Numbered from the stretch's first letter, positions 1 through 13,450 are shown. The stretch: DNA of 64,000 nucleotides from Ailurus styani (GCA_002007465.1 LNAC01000847.1:87014-151013), one strand, 5' to 3'. A program made the numbers and translations. The notes: a model not told the origin generated them from the sequence alone.

Positions 1-905
1 TGAATTTGTTCTTTTATATCATAGTATATTTACTGAATTTATATCTTTTATATCATAGTAACTATACTTACATTGTTGTCATCTCAAAAATATAATTCCT
101 TATTATATATTGGAAAAATTGTATTTCACTTTATCCTACATCCATCATCTCTATGAGAGAGTGATATGTTTAATAGTCAAAATGCTTTATGGGTAAGTTT
201 TTAATTGTTTAAAATAAGGATGGATTCATTTAAAATAAAGTTTTTGCTAAGAATTTAGTAGTTAAGAGAGTATACAGAAAATACCAGAATCACAGATACC
301 AGAAAATGGTCTAGAGGGTGGAAAGGTGGAGATCCCCTGGGAGCTGAGATGAGGAACCATAGATTTATCTGAGGCTAGGTCATTAGATGGATTAAAAATG
401 CTTATCTGTCATGGGGAAGAATGAGTCATTCACTACACCATGGAGCAAAGAAGAGAAAGTAAAAGAGAGTGAGATGCTAGGGACATTTGCTTTCCTGGAT
501 CCAGACAATCATGAAGGCAACTACAACCTCATACCATCAGTTACATTAGCTAATATATCTGTCTTAGTTCATAATACCAGAATTCCTCCACCTGCACCCA
601 ATGGAAAGCTAAGAACTATCTTGCTACTTGTTTTTCCCTCAAAAACACATATCCAACCCATCCTCAAATGCTGTTGGATATACTCCTTATCTCTGGCATA
701 TCCATTTGTCCTTCTCTACAATCACTTCTCTAAGTTAAGCTATGAACCACCATTATATTTTACATGAACAACTGCCAAGGTTATTCCAGACAGCCTTCTT
801 AGGTCCATTCTCACGCTCCTCTAATTCTCTTCTCTCAAAATGAAAACACAATCATATTACTCCACACTGTCACCATCCCACCCACCAAATACATGCACAG
901 GCTTA

Positions 906-960
906 TGCACACACATACATGCACGTGCACGCATACACACACACGCACGCACACATGTAC
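906..960. repeat. Interrupted CA-rich microsatellite
   Basis: Alternating purine/pyrimidine run of CA, CG and TA dinucleotides (cacacacata, gcacgtgcac, acacacacgc). The interruptions suggest an old, now stable array. Confidence 0.8.
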
Positions 961-1039
961 ACCAAACCTTTTAATAAATTTCTGCTGCTGTTGGGATAAG
1001 ATCAAAAGGCTTAACAAGGCATGACTTATGGGCTCTTAT

Positions 1040-1530
1040 ACAGTCTGACCTCTATTATTTCTTCTCCAACATCATCTCGTGCCACGTGTGTGTGCTCTTA
1101 GCACCCTAGTCCTCTTTCGCCCTTCAACATGCCTTGTTTCAACCACAGGGCTTTTGCTCATGCTGTTTCCATGCCCTGGAATGCTCTAACCCACCCCAAT
1201 CCTTTCACTTAGCTAAAAATCCTCTAAATATTTCAGTTATCAGATGTAACATCACTTCCTTATAAAATCGTTCCTTAACCCTTCCAAGTAGTCCAGAAAC
1301 TTCGCATTATATGCTTTTCGTGTATCATGGACCACTACTTCATGGTACCATGCCAGTTATACTTTATTTTTTGTGGGGTTATTTGTCCAATATATGTCTA
1401 CTCTACTAAATGGAAAGATCCCTGCGAACAGAAAACATATCTGGTTTTGCTCATTATTATACTCAGCTTTTCACAATTCTTGGTACATAGTAGAAATCCT
1501 AAATATTTGCTGAATGAATAAAAGTAGAGA
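1040..1530 (+). repeat. L2 LINE 3' end
   Basis: Matches the familiar L2 3' region: a 'cagggcttttgctcatgctgtttccatgcc'-type segment (around 1147), 'tggaatgctc', 'ccttccttaaccc'-like text and the terminal 'cttggtacatagtagaaatcctaaatatttgctgaatgaataa' signature near 1480-1521. Old and diverged; edges approximate. Confidence 0.75.
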
Positions 1531-4271
1531 AGTATTTGATGATTTGGGGAGTGGAATGAATACTGTGGGTTCTCTATAACCTAAATCTCTTAAGTAGAAA
1601 GTCTGTCCTCTAAAAGTTTGAGACTGAGGTGATAGAATGGAGAAAGAGAATCAAGAGTGAACATAGGATAGAGGAATAGAGAACAAGACACAAGTAGTGA
1701 AGGGATTCAATTGCTCCTTCATGTACTAAGTTCTCCTACATTTGGCAAAACACGGTTATAGGAGAAACAGGAATGACATGGCTACTATGTTGCTGTATGA
1801 TTTCTGGTATAGTCAAGAAAAAAAAATTGATAAACAAAAACTGGCAATAGAGATCTCCATGCATTTGAAAAAAGCTATAAGTTTCACAAATAAGAGAAAA
1901 ATACCTGTCTGCTACTCTCTGATGAGTAATTAACATACATTAAGTATAACTGATTTTGCAACTTGATCTATGAGGACTTTTAAAACTGAATACACTTAGT
2001 AACAACAGATAGAAAGAGGAAACACTCCAACTAGAAAACATAAACAGAAAATAACATGAGAAAAGAAAGACATTCAGAACATCTCAAAGTATCTAAATTT
2101 GATACTCATGCTTTACATTGATATCTCCTTAAACAAAACTTTTTTGTAGAGCCTATGTTTATTAATCATAATGCTACTTAATGAAGTGATTTTTTGGTGA
2201 AAGAACAAAAACAAAGTTAGCTATAAAACATGGCTGTCATTAAGATTTCTGCAATGTAATCAACATCAAGTCAGACTTCATATTTGTATAAAATCTGATA
2301 TTATCAGTAAGCACCACCTCATGTGTATCTGGGGGGATTGTAATAGTTCGCTGGGAATGGGGCTGCTAGATGTTAACAAAAGCCATGGAGTCTTCTATCT
2401 TGAATCAATACTCATGGACTGTAAAAATGTCATGATTTTAATAAATCTACTTCCCTTGACTTACTTTCTTTGCGGGGCGGGGGGTAAGCAATATTTCCTT
2501 CAGTAGACAGGCCAACCTACATGCTTTCTTCAGGACATTGCTCACCTTCTCCCAGCTGGAAGCCTTACACTGATTGCACTCTAAAAGGCTGCTTCTATCC
2601 CAGTGGGAAATGTATAAAAACTTTATCTCTGAGGCACAAGTTCCCTTAATTTTAAGGTCTTCTTGCAAGTGGTGGCTCTTATGCCTTCCCTTGATTTGTC
2701 TTACTCATTATCCTTTCTCTTGCCTTACTGTAAACTCGGCTGCCTCCGAATATCTCAGCTCCTGAGTGCTTACTAGGTTTTGGTCCAATCTTGCTTTTTT
2801 AGCCTAATATGCAAGTGCCCTTTACTCCTGAGTCTTTTGTGGCTTTTAATAAATGACTCAGTCTTGTTTGCCAGTTTTCCCAAATATTCTAGGCTAGCTG
2901 GATCCATGGCTAAACCCTTCATTTCACTGCCAGTAATTCTGGTTTCCAATGTTGTTTCTACTCTGCACTGTTAATGCCTGTTATTCTGGTGTGACATTAT
3001 GCTATGCAAACTCTCCATGATACCACTGATTAAGATCATAGCCTCTCCCTACCCTACTCCCGTGTCTCTCTCTTTGGGTCAAAGACATTTTCAGTTTATC
3101 TTTATGCTGTAAGTCAGCAGGCATATAGAAAAGTCTGCTAGGCTTCTCAAAGTCATTGTGATGTGATTGTTCGAGGGTGAATAAAAAAAACATTATAAAT
3201 GCTACTGCTGCTATATTTTGGGAATATAATAAGTGATGAGTACAATAAAAGCCACACTAAGTTAAAAAAAAGATACACACATTTAAAATGGTTTTCCTGC
3301 AACCATTCACCAGTGATCCACTTATTTGTACTACATGTAATTTTTTTAACTGCCACATGACTGTTGTCCTAGACATTTATGTAATTACTCCTCGACCTAC
3401 AACTGGTATTTCAGTTAGATTTAAATGGCATTGGTTTCTGCTAAAATTTAAAATTTTTGAGAGGAAGCAATCATTTTATGTCATTAACCAACATTAATAA
3501 CTAAAACTGAAAAGCTCGTAGAGAATCAGCTTAAGGCGAAATATTGGCAGTTATAGAAATGTCTCTTACAGATCTCCTGTAGTTATCTACTTATTCAAGC
3601 ACCCATGTCTATCTAAATGGTTGAGAATTAAACTCAAAAGTTGGGCAACATAATACAGTATAAAGCAAATGTTTCTTTTTGATAAGAGATACTTTTTCTC
3701 ATAAACAAGTTGATAATTTATTTTAAAGCACTTCTAAAATTCTAATGCCACAAGGAATATAAGAGAACAGGATAAGTTGAATGTATATGGAGAATAATCA
3801 GATTTCAGTCACTTTTGCAGAAGGTTGTATCATGCAGTCATTTCTCATAGCGCTCCATGAAATAATGTTACTTTGTGATGTAATGATTTCCAAACCCATG
3901 AATGTGATGTTTCAGGGACTCAATCCACTGAAGCCAACCTAGCCATCCCATATTTATCCATTCGACTTATAGACCTTAGTTCCAACTCCCTAGCCTGAAG
4001 TTACATTCGCCAATGCTAACTAGAGCAAGATTAAATATTACCTTCAGGACGAAGTGGCACTTTGTCACACATGTATTTTATAGGGGCTGGAGTTAAAAGG
4101 AGTGCAAGGAATCAAGAACCTAAAACAGAGGACATCTTATGGGCATGTACCAGACCAGTATCAAAAAGTAAATCTAACTCAGCAGTGATCCTCCCCCTGA
4201 GACTCTCAAAAAGATGCCAGGAGGTCATTGTGGCTTCAGCTATGTTATACCACTGATGGGGCTCCCATATT

Positions 4272-4325
4272 CCCATTTTTTGGTAGTTTGGATGCTTTCC
4301 TTATAGGTGGGATTGCTAAAGAGTG
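4272..4325 (+). repeat. Left arm of a diverged inverted repeat
   Basis: The segment from about 4274 (tcccatttttt, ggtagtttggatgctttcc, ttataggtgggattgctaaa) to 4325 reappears as its reverse complement at 5172-5228 with about three substitutions and one indel over roughly 55 bp. Both copies read FGSLDAFL.GGIAKEC in one frame, but neither sits in a recognisable gene. I take it as an unidentified old mobile-element fragment present twice. Confidence 0.75.
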
Positions 4326-5171
4326 TCTCATCCTCCTGACTTCCTGAAATTCAATACTCTGGGAACTATAGGTAGTACTATGACTTGTCAGTTGTGTTGG
4401 CTTTAAAATCCTCTATCTTTATATTGTCTCCTCCACAAACATCTTATGGGGACCTGATCCAGGCAGATTGTGGTCATCGTTCACTGGACCCTATGTTGCA
4501 TATGAGATAGGGGGTCTGTTAACCCAGCTGCTGGATGAAGGTTTTATTTCCCAAGGGAAGTGCTAGCACATCTGGGGCAATGTGGTCTTCACACTTAGTT
4601 TTGGATTCTCTTCCTGGTGACAGACGTCTGCTCCCTGGCAAGGGTAAGAGTAATAATCTGTGGTTAATGTTTTATGAAAAATGTTGGCATGTTGTAACAG
4701 AAACAAAGCCTTTCTCTCTCTTTTTTTAATAGGCATACAGAGTTTCTGTAAATTAAATTGGACATAGAACAGATCATGAGGGAAATATCAAAGCGTTGTT
4801 TGGGTGATCTTAATTTTAAGTCAATAATTATTTAAGATCAGTAAACGTTTTAAGATTTACCACTTTAAATCTGTTTGCTCTTACTTAGCTGAATCACCAT
4901 GAAAGCAGGACTACATATCTATTTCCTGATGACAAAATTAACGTTAAGACTGTTTGACTTAAACATTTCAGTGTTTAGAAATTCTATGCAGAGGATGTGC
5001 GTAAATAAACGAGGGGGCTGTGAGACAGCAAGACTTAGCAGATAATAACAGTAGCTACGCCATCTTTCTTTAGGACATTGCTTTAAATGTGAAGCTAGAG
5101 TAGTCTTCCCTCTGATTACACTATCATTTTGGAAATTTCCATCCAAAGGCATCCTTACTGAAATGGGTGTG

Positions 5172-5228
5172 CACTCTTTAGCAATCCCACCTACAAGGAA
5201 GGCATCCAAACTACCAAAAGTGGGAATC
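5172..5228 (-). repeat. Right arm of a diverged inverted repeat
   Basis: Partner of 4272-4325 in the opposite orientation, about 850 bp away. Similarity weakens but may continue about 25-30 bp outward (an ATGTTAT block on both sides) and stops abruptly on the inner side. It lies inside a 110-codon minus-strand ORF (5251-4919) that I do not recognise and consider spurious. Confidence 0.75.
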
Positions 5229-6810
5229 CTATAAGGCCAGGGAAATAACATCTTTGTAGCTTCTTAGAATTGTTCAGCAAAGAAATTCAAATTCACTGAC
5301 AGTGATTCAATGTCTAGGTCACCAGAGATTCCAACGAGAGTATGCTTCTAGTTTCCACCTTTAAACTTGTTCACATACAATATATTCTTTTTTCTTTCTC
5401 ATGGAAAGTTGGGTTGATTGATAAGACATATTCAGTTAATAGATTAGCTGTCATTTAAAATAGAATTAGACAGGTGATTTCTATTTGGATAATTTCAGTT
5501 GAGAAGATGTGAATTCCAGGCAGAAAGGTATGGAGTCAGGAGTTCCCAGGGTACTATACTGGCTTATTCAGTTTAACTAGAGATTTGGATACACCCAAAT
5601 GACCTGGAGGAAATACTGAACAGAGCGCCAGATGCGGGTCAGTGACAAGGGCATCGAAGGCTATGGACCTTGCTAGTTGGTTTCCTCAGGCGAAGGCAAA
5701 TTAGGTATCTTGCCAGTCCCTGATTCCTTTCCCGTAAATAAGGGGGTCAAACAGGAAAATCCTTCAGGTTACTCTCAGTTCTAGAAGTCTGTACTTTACT
5801 AAGTCATATCATTGACACAAGGCAAAAAAGTAAACAACTTGAGTGAAAAATAAGAAAAGGCTTTAAAACTTAGCGTTTTCTGATGGCAGGAAAAAAGAAA
5901 TCATTTCCAGAGGCCTGTACAACTAGTACTGAGAAGTCCTGAGCAGCATGCTGCGTCTTGCTCTTCCTTTTTGCCCCGTGAGAGATAAAATAGGAAGGTG
6001 GGAAGGCAAGGCATCTTAGCCCATAACTTCCATCTCCATCAACTATTTTTTATTTTTGCAGCTGATGGAGGGTCTAAGAATTAAAGGTACTGTTGGCTAA
6101 AGAAGGCAACTTAAAGACTTTGCAATGTCAGGAACCTTGAAAGTAAGTAAAAGTTCTGGGAAGGGCTGGTTTGGGTATTTAAAGATTGAATTGCTGAGGC
6201 ACGTACTGATCAAATCCATGTCTGGGAACAAGAACTTACCCTTGGTCAAACGTTTGCTGCTTTTGCATGAACCACACAGAGTGTTAAAGGAGAGCAACGA
6301 AGCTCTAGTTCCTCACTGTTGCATGGTAATGCAAGCCACCCGTAACCATATCTTCCCACAGATCAAGAGAAGTAAGAAATAGGATGTTTCTTTCAAATCC
6401 ACCTATTTTTCAAATGTTGGTAATAATTTCAGAAATAAACACAACAACAGAAAGCTATTCGAGCTTCTTCAACTCTTGTCTGAATTCACATTAGAAGGTT
6501 CTGCAGGATGAAATTAAAAATACTCAATATAATTATTCAAGGACAAAAGAGGGGTATTCACCCAATGCCATTAGAACACTTCATATTTAGGAAAAGGAGA
6601 AGACCTCAAAGAGGTGTCATTTTATCTTAATTTTATAGTACTGACTATAGATTAGTTATATTTATAAAGTAATATGCCAGCACAGGAAATTGGTTTATAT
6701 AGACTGCATGCAGACAACTTTAAATCTGAATGTTAAGACATCAGGGAGGCTCCCTTTTTCCAGAGAGATGCAACATCTACATAGTAGATTCACGTTTGCT
6801 TATGTGTGTG

Positions 6811-6989
6811 TTTAAGGATTTTATTTTTTTGACAGAGAGAGATAAAGAGAGAGAGAGAGAGCACAAGCAGGGGGGAGTGGAAGAGGGAGAAGAAAGCTCC
6901 CCACTAAACAGGGAGCCCAATGCGGGGCTGGGTCCCATCATGACCTGAGCTGAAGACAGACACCCAACCAACAGCCACCCAGGTCCCCC
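6811..6989 (-). mobile_element. CAN SINE (older copy)
   Basis: Reverse-complement CAN SINE: T-rich tail side at the left (aaggattttatttttttgac), (GA)n, 'aacagggagcccaatgcggggct', and the tRNA-like head at the right ending 'agccacccaggtccccc'. Imperfect direct repeats (ttgcttatgtgtgtt near 6796 and ttgcttgtgtttt near 6990) look like a decayed target-site duplication. Confidence 0.92.
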
Positions 6990-7076
6990 TTGCTTGTGTT
7001 TTTATATATTTAGAGAAATGTACATTTAGAACTACAAAAGACTTTAGAGATAACTTAGTCCTATACTGCACTTTCA

Positions 7077-7097
7077 ATTAATAATAATAATAATATT
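7077..7097. repeat. (AAT)n microsatellite
   Basis: Short AAT array (attaataataataataatatt), about six units. Confidence 0.85.
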
Positions 7098-8148
7098 TAA
7101 TGCTTACACTAGAATATCAATTTATTAAGAACTATTCTCGATGTCTTATCTACTTATCTATATTCAGGTTTCCATGCTAATAAAAGCTCAGGCCTTGGCA
7201 ACTGCTGACCAGGCTTGTGACCTGGGAAGCATGGAGGCTTGAGTTTTTGTTGTTGTTTTGTTTTATTTTTGTTTTTATTTTATTGTTTTTCTTGTACAAT
7301 GGGATGAAAACTCAATGTATTCAGAAGGTTGTTTTGAGGACAAGAAAACTAAATTTTTTTCCCACATTGTAATATACCTCTGACTCTTTAAAGTGTACAC
7401 ACTAAAGCTAGAGCATATTTTCATTTTCGCTTGAGCATCAAAGTTATCAGGGATTTTCCATTACACTTTGCAGGAAATATACGAAGCAAATTCCCAAGGT
7501 CAGCTTGAGATTTTCTTTATTTCTATGAATTCCGTAAATAAATGGTTTCTATATATTGTGGAGTAGAGGTTATAGCCTTCTCTGTTGAAAAATTTCATGA
7601 TATTTGGTCACTTATGGAAACATTTATAGTGAGTTTAAATATCTAAATATATATTAAATATATACTTAGGTAGTTACTCTAAAATGACTTAGATACAAAG
7701 GCAGTATTTTTCCCTTATGAAATATTAGTGAGAAAATAGATGACATAGTGGAGGAAAAAACATGTTTAGAGAGGAAACTATACTGTGATGCTCTGCCTCT
7801 TCTTGGGGCTAAAATTATGATGATTTCTGGAAACACCAGAAGTGGAAAAAGTACAGGAGAGTGTTTCCAATAGATAAATACTCTAGGCATGTAACTAATG
7901 TCAGTTTGTTTCATTCATGAAGCGAACACTTATCAGGCTCTGGCGATGCACACAGCTCTGCGCTCTGCACACACGGAGTTTCTAAGAGATGGAATGCAGG
8001 ATCGCATTGCAATGGGAAAGAGGAATTGGAATGGCTCCTCAGTTCCCTAACACTGAGTACAAATTTCCCATCCCAACAGTTTACAAGTGTTCAAGACTAT
8101 GAAGCTCAGAGAAAGGAAGAGGCAGTGGAAACAGGAGGTAGAGAAATT

Positions 8149-8167
8149 AAAAAAAAAAAAAAAAAAA
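8149..8167. repeat. A-homopolymer, about 19 nt
   Basis: Run of about 19 A after 'gagaaatt', with no attached SINE or LINE body that I can see. It could be the tail of an unrecognisable old insertion or a simple slippage tract. Confidence 0.8.
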
Positions 8168-8929
8168 GGAAGTAAAGGGAAAGATAAATAAGCCCCAGAT
8201 ACACCTATGTCCACCCTAAAGAGTCAGATTTACAGTAAAGTTTTTTCTTTTTTAGTGAATTAATATTCCTCCTGCCCTCCATTTAAAATATTGAACATTC
8301 CTGTGTACTGAGTCACAGTAATCATTTAAAATATGTTGTAGTAAAAACGATTACATATGTTTTATTTTTCAGTTCTATGACTTAAAAGAATATAACTCAA
8401 AAGAAAATTTCTAAATGTGGCTGGTAAGAACTGGTTTTGCTTTTAGAAATTATAGCTAACAAATAAAATGGCAATGTTCTCAAGTTTCCTTCAGCCTAAG
8501 GTAGCATGGTTTTCAGAACATATGTTTTCCAAGAGTTTTAGAAATCTTAATACTAACTCTACTGCAAAATTTTAATGCTTGGTATCCTCATTCAGCCAAA
8601 GGCTGTGCAAAATTTATGTAGCTAAAAACTCTCTGGAGAGAATACACCTAAGACACTTAACAGCTTGCTAAGTTCAGATGTGTTCACGGAGCCAAAGCTC
8701 ACTCTAAAAAAATAAGCTCAAGGTTGGGCAACATTTTCAAAATAATTGTCATTTCTGTGGCAAAGAATACATACTAAAATGTATCCTTCTTTAAAACATT
8801 AGTCAATATATTCAAATGTTTCCATAGCTGTTTTTATCCATGTAACTAAAAAAATATCTTGGGTCTAAGTTTCAGACACTGTGCAAGGGTTAAAAAGAGA
8901 GAGAACCTTGACTACCTCAGACCCTGTCC

Positions 8930-9070
8930 CAGCTATCTCCTCTGAGAAGCCTTCCTCATTTCAATCAAGGTACACATGTTGACACACTGTCATCCAAGCC
9001 TTGCCTCACAGAAGTCAGGATTTAATATAATGATATTCTCCCTTTATTGACTGTTTCTGAGGCTTGCTTC
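8930..9070 (+). repeat. Probable L2 fragment
   Basis: Text such as 'ccctgtcccagctatctcctctgagaagccttcctc' resembles the L2 3' region ('agaggccttccctgacc'). Short and diverged; moderate confidence. Confidence 0.45.
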
Positions 9071-10039
9071 TATCACCACCCTGACTGATCCTCTGGGTAA
9101 CCTGTTGTGAGTGGAACAGAGGATATACTTGAAAAACATTTGACTAGGCCCTCTTCTCCTGCTGCTACATGAGAATGGTTTCTTCCTAAGTCACAAATCT
9201 ATTCTGAATGTTAATTAAATATTTACAAGGTACTTTAAAATCCTTCCTGAATGCTAGTATGAAAATAGCAACCTAGGTTCATTTGAATAAGCAGACATTT
9301 TTGCCCTTCCAAATGAAGGGCCTCTGGCCTCTGAATTTAATTCAAATAATCCAAGGATTTGGAAAAAAAGAAAAGAACTGAGCACCTACTATGTACAAGA
9401 CCCCGTGCCAGATGTAAAGACAAAAGTAAACTTTCCAGGACTAGAAAATTTGTCATAAGTGACAACATTTCATATTATTTAACTCACACCATTTCCCTCT
9501 GGGCTTAAAAGCCAAATGAGATGCAAAACACTCACCTTTTTAGCATGGAGCTTTTACATTGCTCCTTAACATACAATGCTGTATCTAGTTACACAAAGAT
9601 GCAGTATTTTCTACATATTAACATATATTTCCACATTTTATTCATTAGGTTTTTGTAAGTATTTTAGCATGAAGGTTCCATTTATTGTATCCCAAAATAA
9701 AAATAGCATCAAAGTCTTTTTGCAACTCCCAAAACACAGTTAGGGAATAATGATCATATGCTAAAAAATGTAAAATGCAATTTGTGCTGTGCCCCATTTA
9801 CTACAAAATCACTACGAACAATGCATTTTGTACAGTATATTGCTCCAGGGAAACTGGATCAGCATCAGGAATGAATAAAGAACATTGCATTTGAAATCAG
9901 CTAATTCTGCTTCAGTGCTTTTAAAAACTATTTGTTATGATATTACTTCCTGTCAAGCACATAATGTGATATTTCCCTCAATAAAACTAAACAGTTGCTG
10001 TAATTTCAGTTTCCCTCATTTTCCACTTTTTAAGCACTA

Positions 10040-10315
<276 letters not shown>

Positions 10316-10429
10316 TCAATATGCTTTCACCATTGGTAACTCAACATAGGTCAAATTTGTCAAATTTAACCTCATAGTTATCTTGTGAGGTGAATTCTGA
10401 CTCTCAAATGAGAGTGCCTATAACAATAA

Positions 10430-10665
10430 CAATGATAACAACAGCAAATACTCCTTTGGTGCTGATAAGAGGACACTCACTTCTCTATGTGCTTCATACT
10501 TGTTATCTCTGATTCTCATAGTCCTTGGATTAGTAGGACACCAATTTTGCAGACAAGGAAACCGAAGCACATAGTTCATGACAAACCTGGTATATTAAGG
10601 GACACAGCAGAGATTTTAACCCAGATCTGCTGGACGTCACACTTAGTCTTCCCTACACAGCTTCT
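10430..10665 (-). repeat. MIR SINE
   Basis: Antisense MIR pattern: 'tatgtgcttcatacttgttatctc', 'ccaattttgcagacaaggaaaccgaagcaca' and 'ttttaacccagatctgctgg' follow the reversed MIR core ('cccattttacagatgaggaaactgaggc', then 'aacccagg.ctg'). Confidence 0.75.
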
Positions 10666-10794
10666 ATTTCTCTAGAAACAAATCTTAATGATTCCGGATA
10701 ACTGGTACTGGAAGTTGTAGTGCGATAAAAAATGTGGTAGGATACCTGGAATGCATATCTGTAAAATTTAAAATGTTTTTTTTTTAATCTTGAC

Positions 10795-10880
10795 TTAGTT
10801 TATTTTAGTAAAATAAGTTTAGTAAACTAAGTTTACTTTAGTAAACTAAGTTTATTTAGTAAACTTAATTTATTTTAGTA
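10795..10880. repeat. AT-rich palindromic tandem repeat
   Basis: Four to five degenerate units built on TTTAGTAAACTAAG. The units are near-palindromic: AGTAAACT, A, AGTTTACT at 10821-10837 is a perfect palindrome with one central base, and a second near-copy starts at 10840. It can fold on either strand. Confidence 0.85.
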
Positions 10881-11918
10881 TCTGTTAACAGAATCAATTC
10901 TATTGCATTGAAAATAAGTTCATGGTAAGAAACATGAAGTGCAGACAATTTTGTCTTAAATAATTAAGTAGGATTCCTTCTAATTTAGCTCATTAATTCA
11001 TTAATATACAAATGGGTCCTGTGAAAATGAACACAATAGTTCATTTGAAGTATTCTTAGATTATGTGAAGAATCATAGAACTCTTGACCAGTCTTCTGTG
11101 AAAAACTCTCAAGAAAAAGCAAAACACTTTTTTAATAGATTAATATGGTAACTGGGGGGATGAGGGATAAACCATAAATGATTCAAGTTTGTACATTATT
11201 TACCTAACTTCTAGAATTTCTCCAATGCCACAATTTCTTTTTAATTAGCTTAATGGTATACAGAAGCTTGGTTCCATTTCTGTAACATTAAACATGTCTG
11301 TTGCATCATGCAAAGGCTTAAAAATAGAGTTCACTACCTTCTAAGTGTATATCACAGACCTTCTTTAGGCCAACAGCTGTTTCTTCAAGGGCTCACTTTT
11401 TTTCCTGATTGTTCAACATTTTAGCCTATTTTTTCCTGCTTTATAAATTTTAAGTAGGAGCTCAACAAATTGAAGAATTCTATCTAGTTAGCTATTTCTT
11501 GGTTGACATTCTTACCCATCTTATTCATTAGTGAGTCTGCTTTTTCTTTTGCAAATTTATTAAAGTTCATTCGATCAGCCTATTTTCTAATATGGTTTCA
11601 TTATGGATCTTGATTCCCTAATTCAGTTTTAAAATGCTCCATATTATATGAACATTACCATGAATCATGCTTTTTTTTTTCTCCTGCTGGTTTGGTGGTA
11701 AGCATGAACAAAGCACAGCCTAAATTCTAGATTCTAATCCCAGATCTGCTAAGGAATTGGGGATCCTTTAGGAAGTTGTTGAATCATCTTTGTTTCCAAC
11801 TACTCAAGTATAAACTGTACATAATAGGACCATCTAAAAACCATGTCATGTGGGAATTACCAGCATAATTAAAAAATTGTACATTCCAATTATATACAGT
11901 ATTTCCCCCTTTTTTACT

Positions 11919-12122
11919 TTTTATTTTTTTTTTGTAGATTTTTTATTTATTTATTGGACAGAGAGAGACATAGTGAGAGAGGGAACACAAGCACGGGGAG
12001 TGGGAGAGGGAGAAGCAGGCTTCCCGCCGAGCAGGGAGCCCGACGCGGGGCTCCATCCCAGGACCCTGAGATCATGACCTGAGCTGAAGGCAGACGCTTA
12101 ACGACTGAGCCACCCAGGCACC
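11919..12122 (-). mobile_element. CAN SINE
   Basis: Reverse-complement CAN SINE with (TTTA)n, GA-rich, 'gagcagggagcccgacgcgg', 'ctgagatcatgacctgagct' and 'gagccacccaggcacct'. Flanked by a diverged target-site duplication: TATTTCCCCCTTTTTTACT near 11900 and TATTTCTCCTTTTCTTACT at 12123-12141. Confidence 0.95.
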
Positions 12123-12324
12123 TATTTCTCCTTTTCTTACTCTCAGTTATTTCAAATATTTCCTTTAGACCTCTTTCATTAGCTGGCATGCAGCAATTGA
12201 TAGTAAATCAGTTCAACAACATTTTGGATTAGATAAACTTTAGGTGGGATCTGTATACATATTTACATTATATATCTTTCTTAAAATGTAAGTGGAAGCT
12301 TACACTTAGCCATGATAGTAGATG

Positions 12325-12532
12325 ATAATAACTAACATTTATTGAGTACTTACAATATGCCAGATCCTTTACTAGTCTCTTTGTAGTGGGATATATCTTT
12401 ATTCCCATTTTATAGATGATAAAATAGAGGTGACAAAGGGACTTGCTTAATATCTCACATCTTGGAAATGAGAGTGGGATCTTGAAACCAAGCATTCTGA
12501 ATCCAGAGCCTGCGGTTCTTACTATCAAAACT
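12325..12532 (-). repeat. MIR SINE
   Basis: Near-complete antisense MIR: 'ctaacatttattgagtactt', 'caatatgccagatcc', 'cccattttatagatgataaa', 'gggacttgcttaatatctca' and 'ttctgaatccagagcctgcg' in the expected order. Confidence 0.85.
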
Positions 12533-13132
12533 TATTAGAAATCACTAATTCCAAGGCTCGAGTTGGACAGTGTGCTAAGAAGACATAACATTTGACATCC
12601 TTAAAACTTCTAAACTTGAAGTAAAATTAAAATCTTATAAAACCACCTTCCCCCTTAAAGGCTTTTCAGTGACTAATTAATAGATTTCTCCAGTATTACA
12701 TGCATCTACAAACATAGACCCACCAAACACATCTGAAAAGGACTTTGATTATCTCAAAACTGAGATAATCCTGTTCAAGGTGACACCAAGAGACAGAGAA
12801 CATTCATTTGGTCTCTGCTTGAATATTCTCGTCACAGGATGTACACCACCTTAAAAGGCAGTTAATTCCATTTTCAAGCAACTATATGCATTCAAAAAGC
12901 CTTAATTGCTAAATTAGCATGAAATGTTAAATTAACTGAAACTGGACATGCATTCTGACTCCTGTTAGTCACAGCTTTTTAGTTCACTCACTTAGTCCAG
13001 GGTTTATTCTACCTCACCTAAATGATTACACAATAAAGTAATCTAGAGAAGGCCATGACATAGAAAATCTGCTGTTTCTAATTTCATACATTATCTACTT
13101 ATCACCCATTTATTTATATGAAGGAGAATGTC

Positions 13133-13350
13133 TATGTTAATAGCCAGAACTCTGGAGGCAGATTTCATGGGTTTGAATCCCACTTTTACTACATACTACC
13201 TGTGTGGTCGTGGGCATATTATTTGACTCTCCTTTGCTTCATTTTCCTTGTCTCCAAAAAATGGAAAACCATTGAAATAACTCACAGGTTGTTTGGTAAG
13301 CTATAAATCAGCTTAATAAAAGTGAATGACTTAGAACAGTGCCACTGGAC
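13133..13350 (+). repeat. MIR SINE
   Basis: Sense MIR: 'ccagaactctggaggcagat', 'gggtttgaatcccacttttac', 'tgtgtggtcgtgggcata', 'cattttccttgtctccaaaaaatgg', ending 'acttagaacagtgcc'. Order and spacing match the MIR consensus. Confidence 0.85.
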
Positions 13351-13403
13351 TGGAGTAAATATTAGGCAAGTACAAGCAATTACTGTCTATCTGTCAGTTT
13401 CTC

Positions 13404-13450
13404 TGTCTATCCATCCATCCATCCATCCATTCACCAATCGTACATCCATC
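13404..13450. repeat. (ATCC)n microsatellite
   Basis: Five to six clean CCAT units followed by degenerate copies up to 'tacatccatcc'. Confidence 0.85.

Noticed and set aside
4440..4729. Plus-strand ORF with a KVLFPKG segment faintly like post-integrase text of ERVL-type endogenous retroviruses
   Set aside because: Similarity rests on a handful of residues, no other retroviral motif or LTR is visible nearby, and the frame is broken. Not enough to call an ERV.
4919..5251. 110-codon minus-strand ORF
   Set aside because: No recognisable domain. It overlaps one arm of the inverted repeat and has no splice context; most likely chance or a decayed mobile element.
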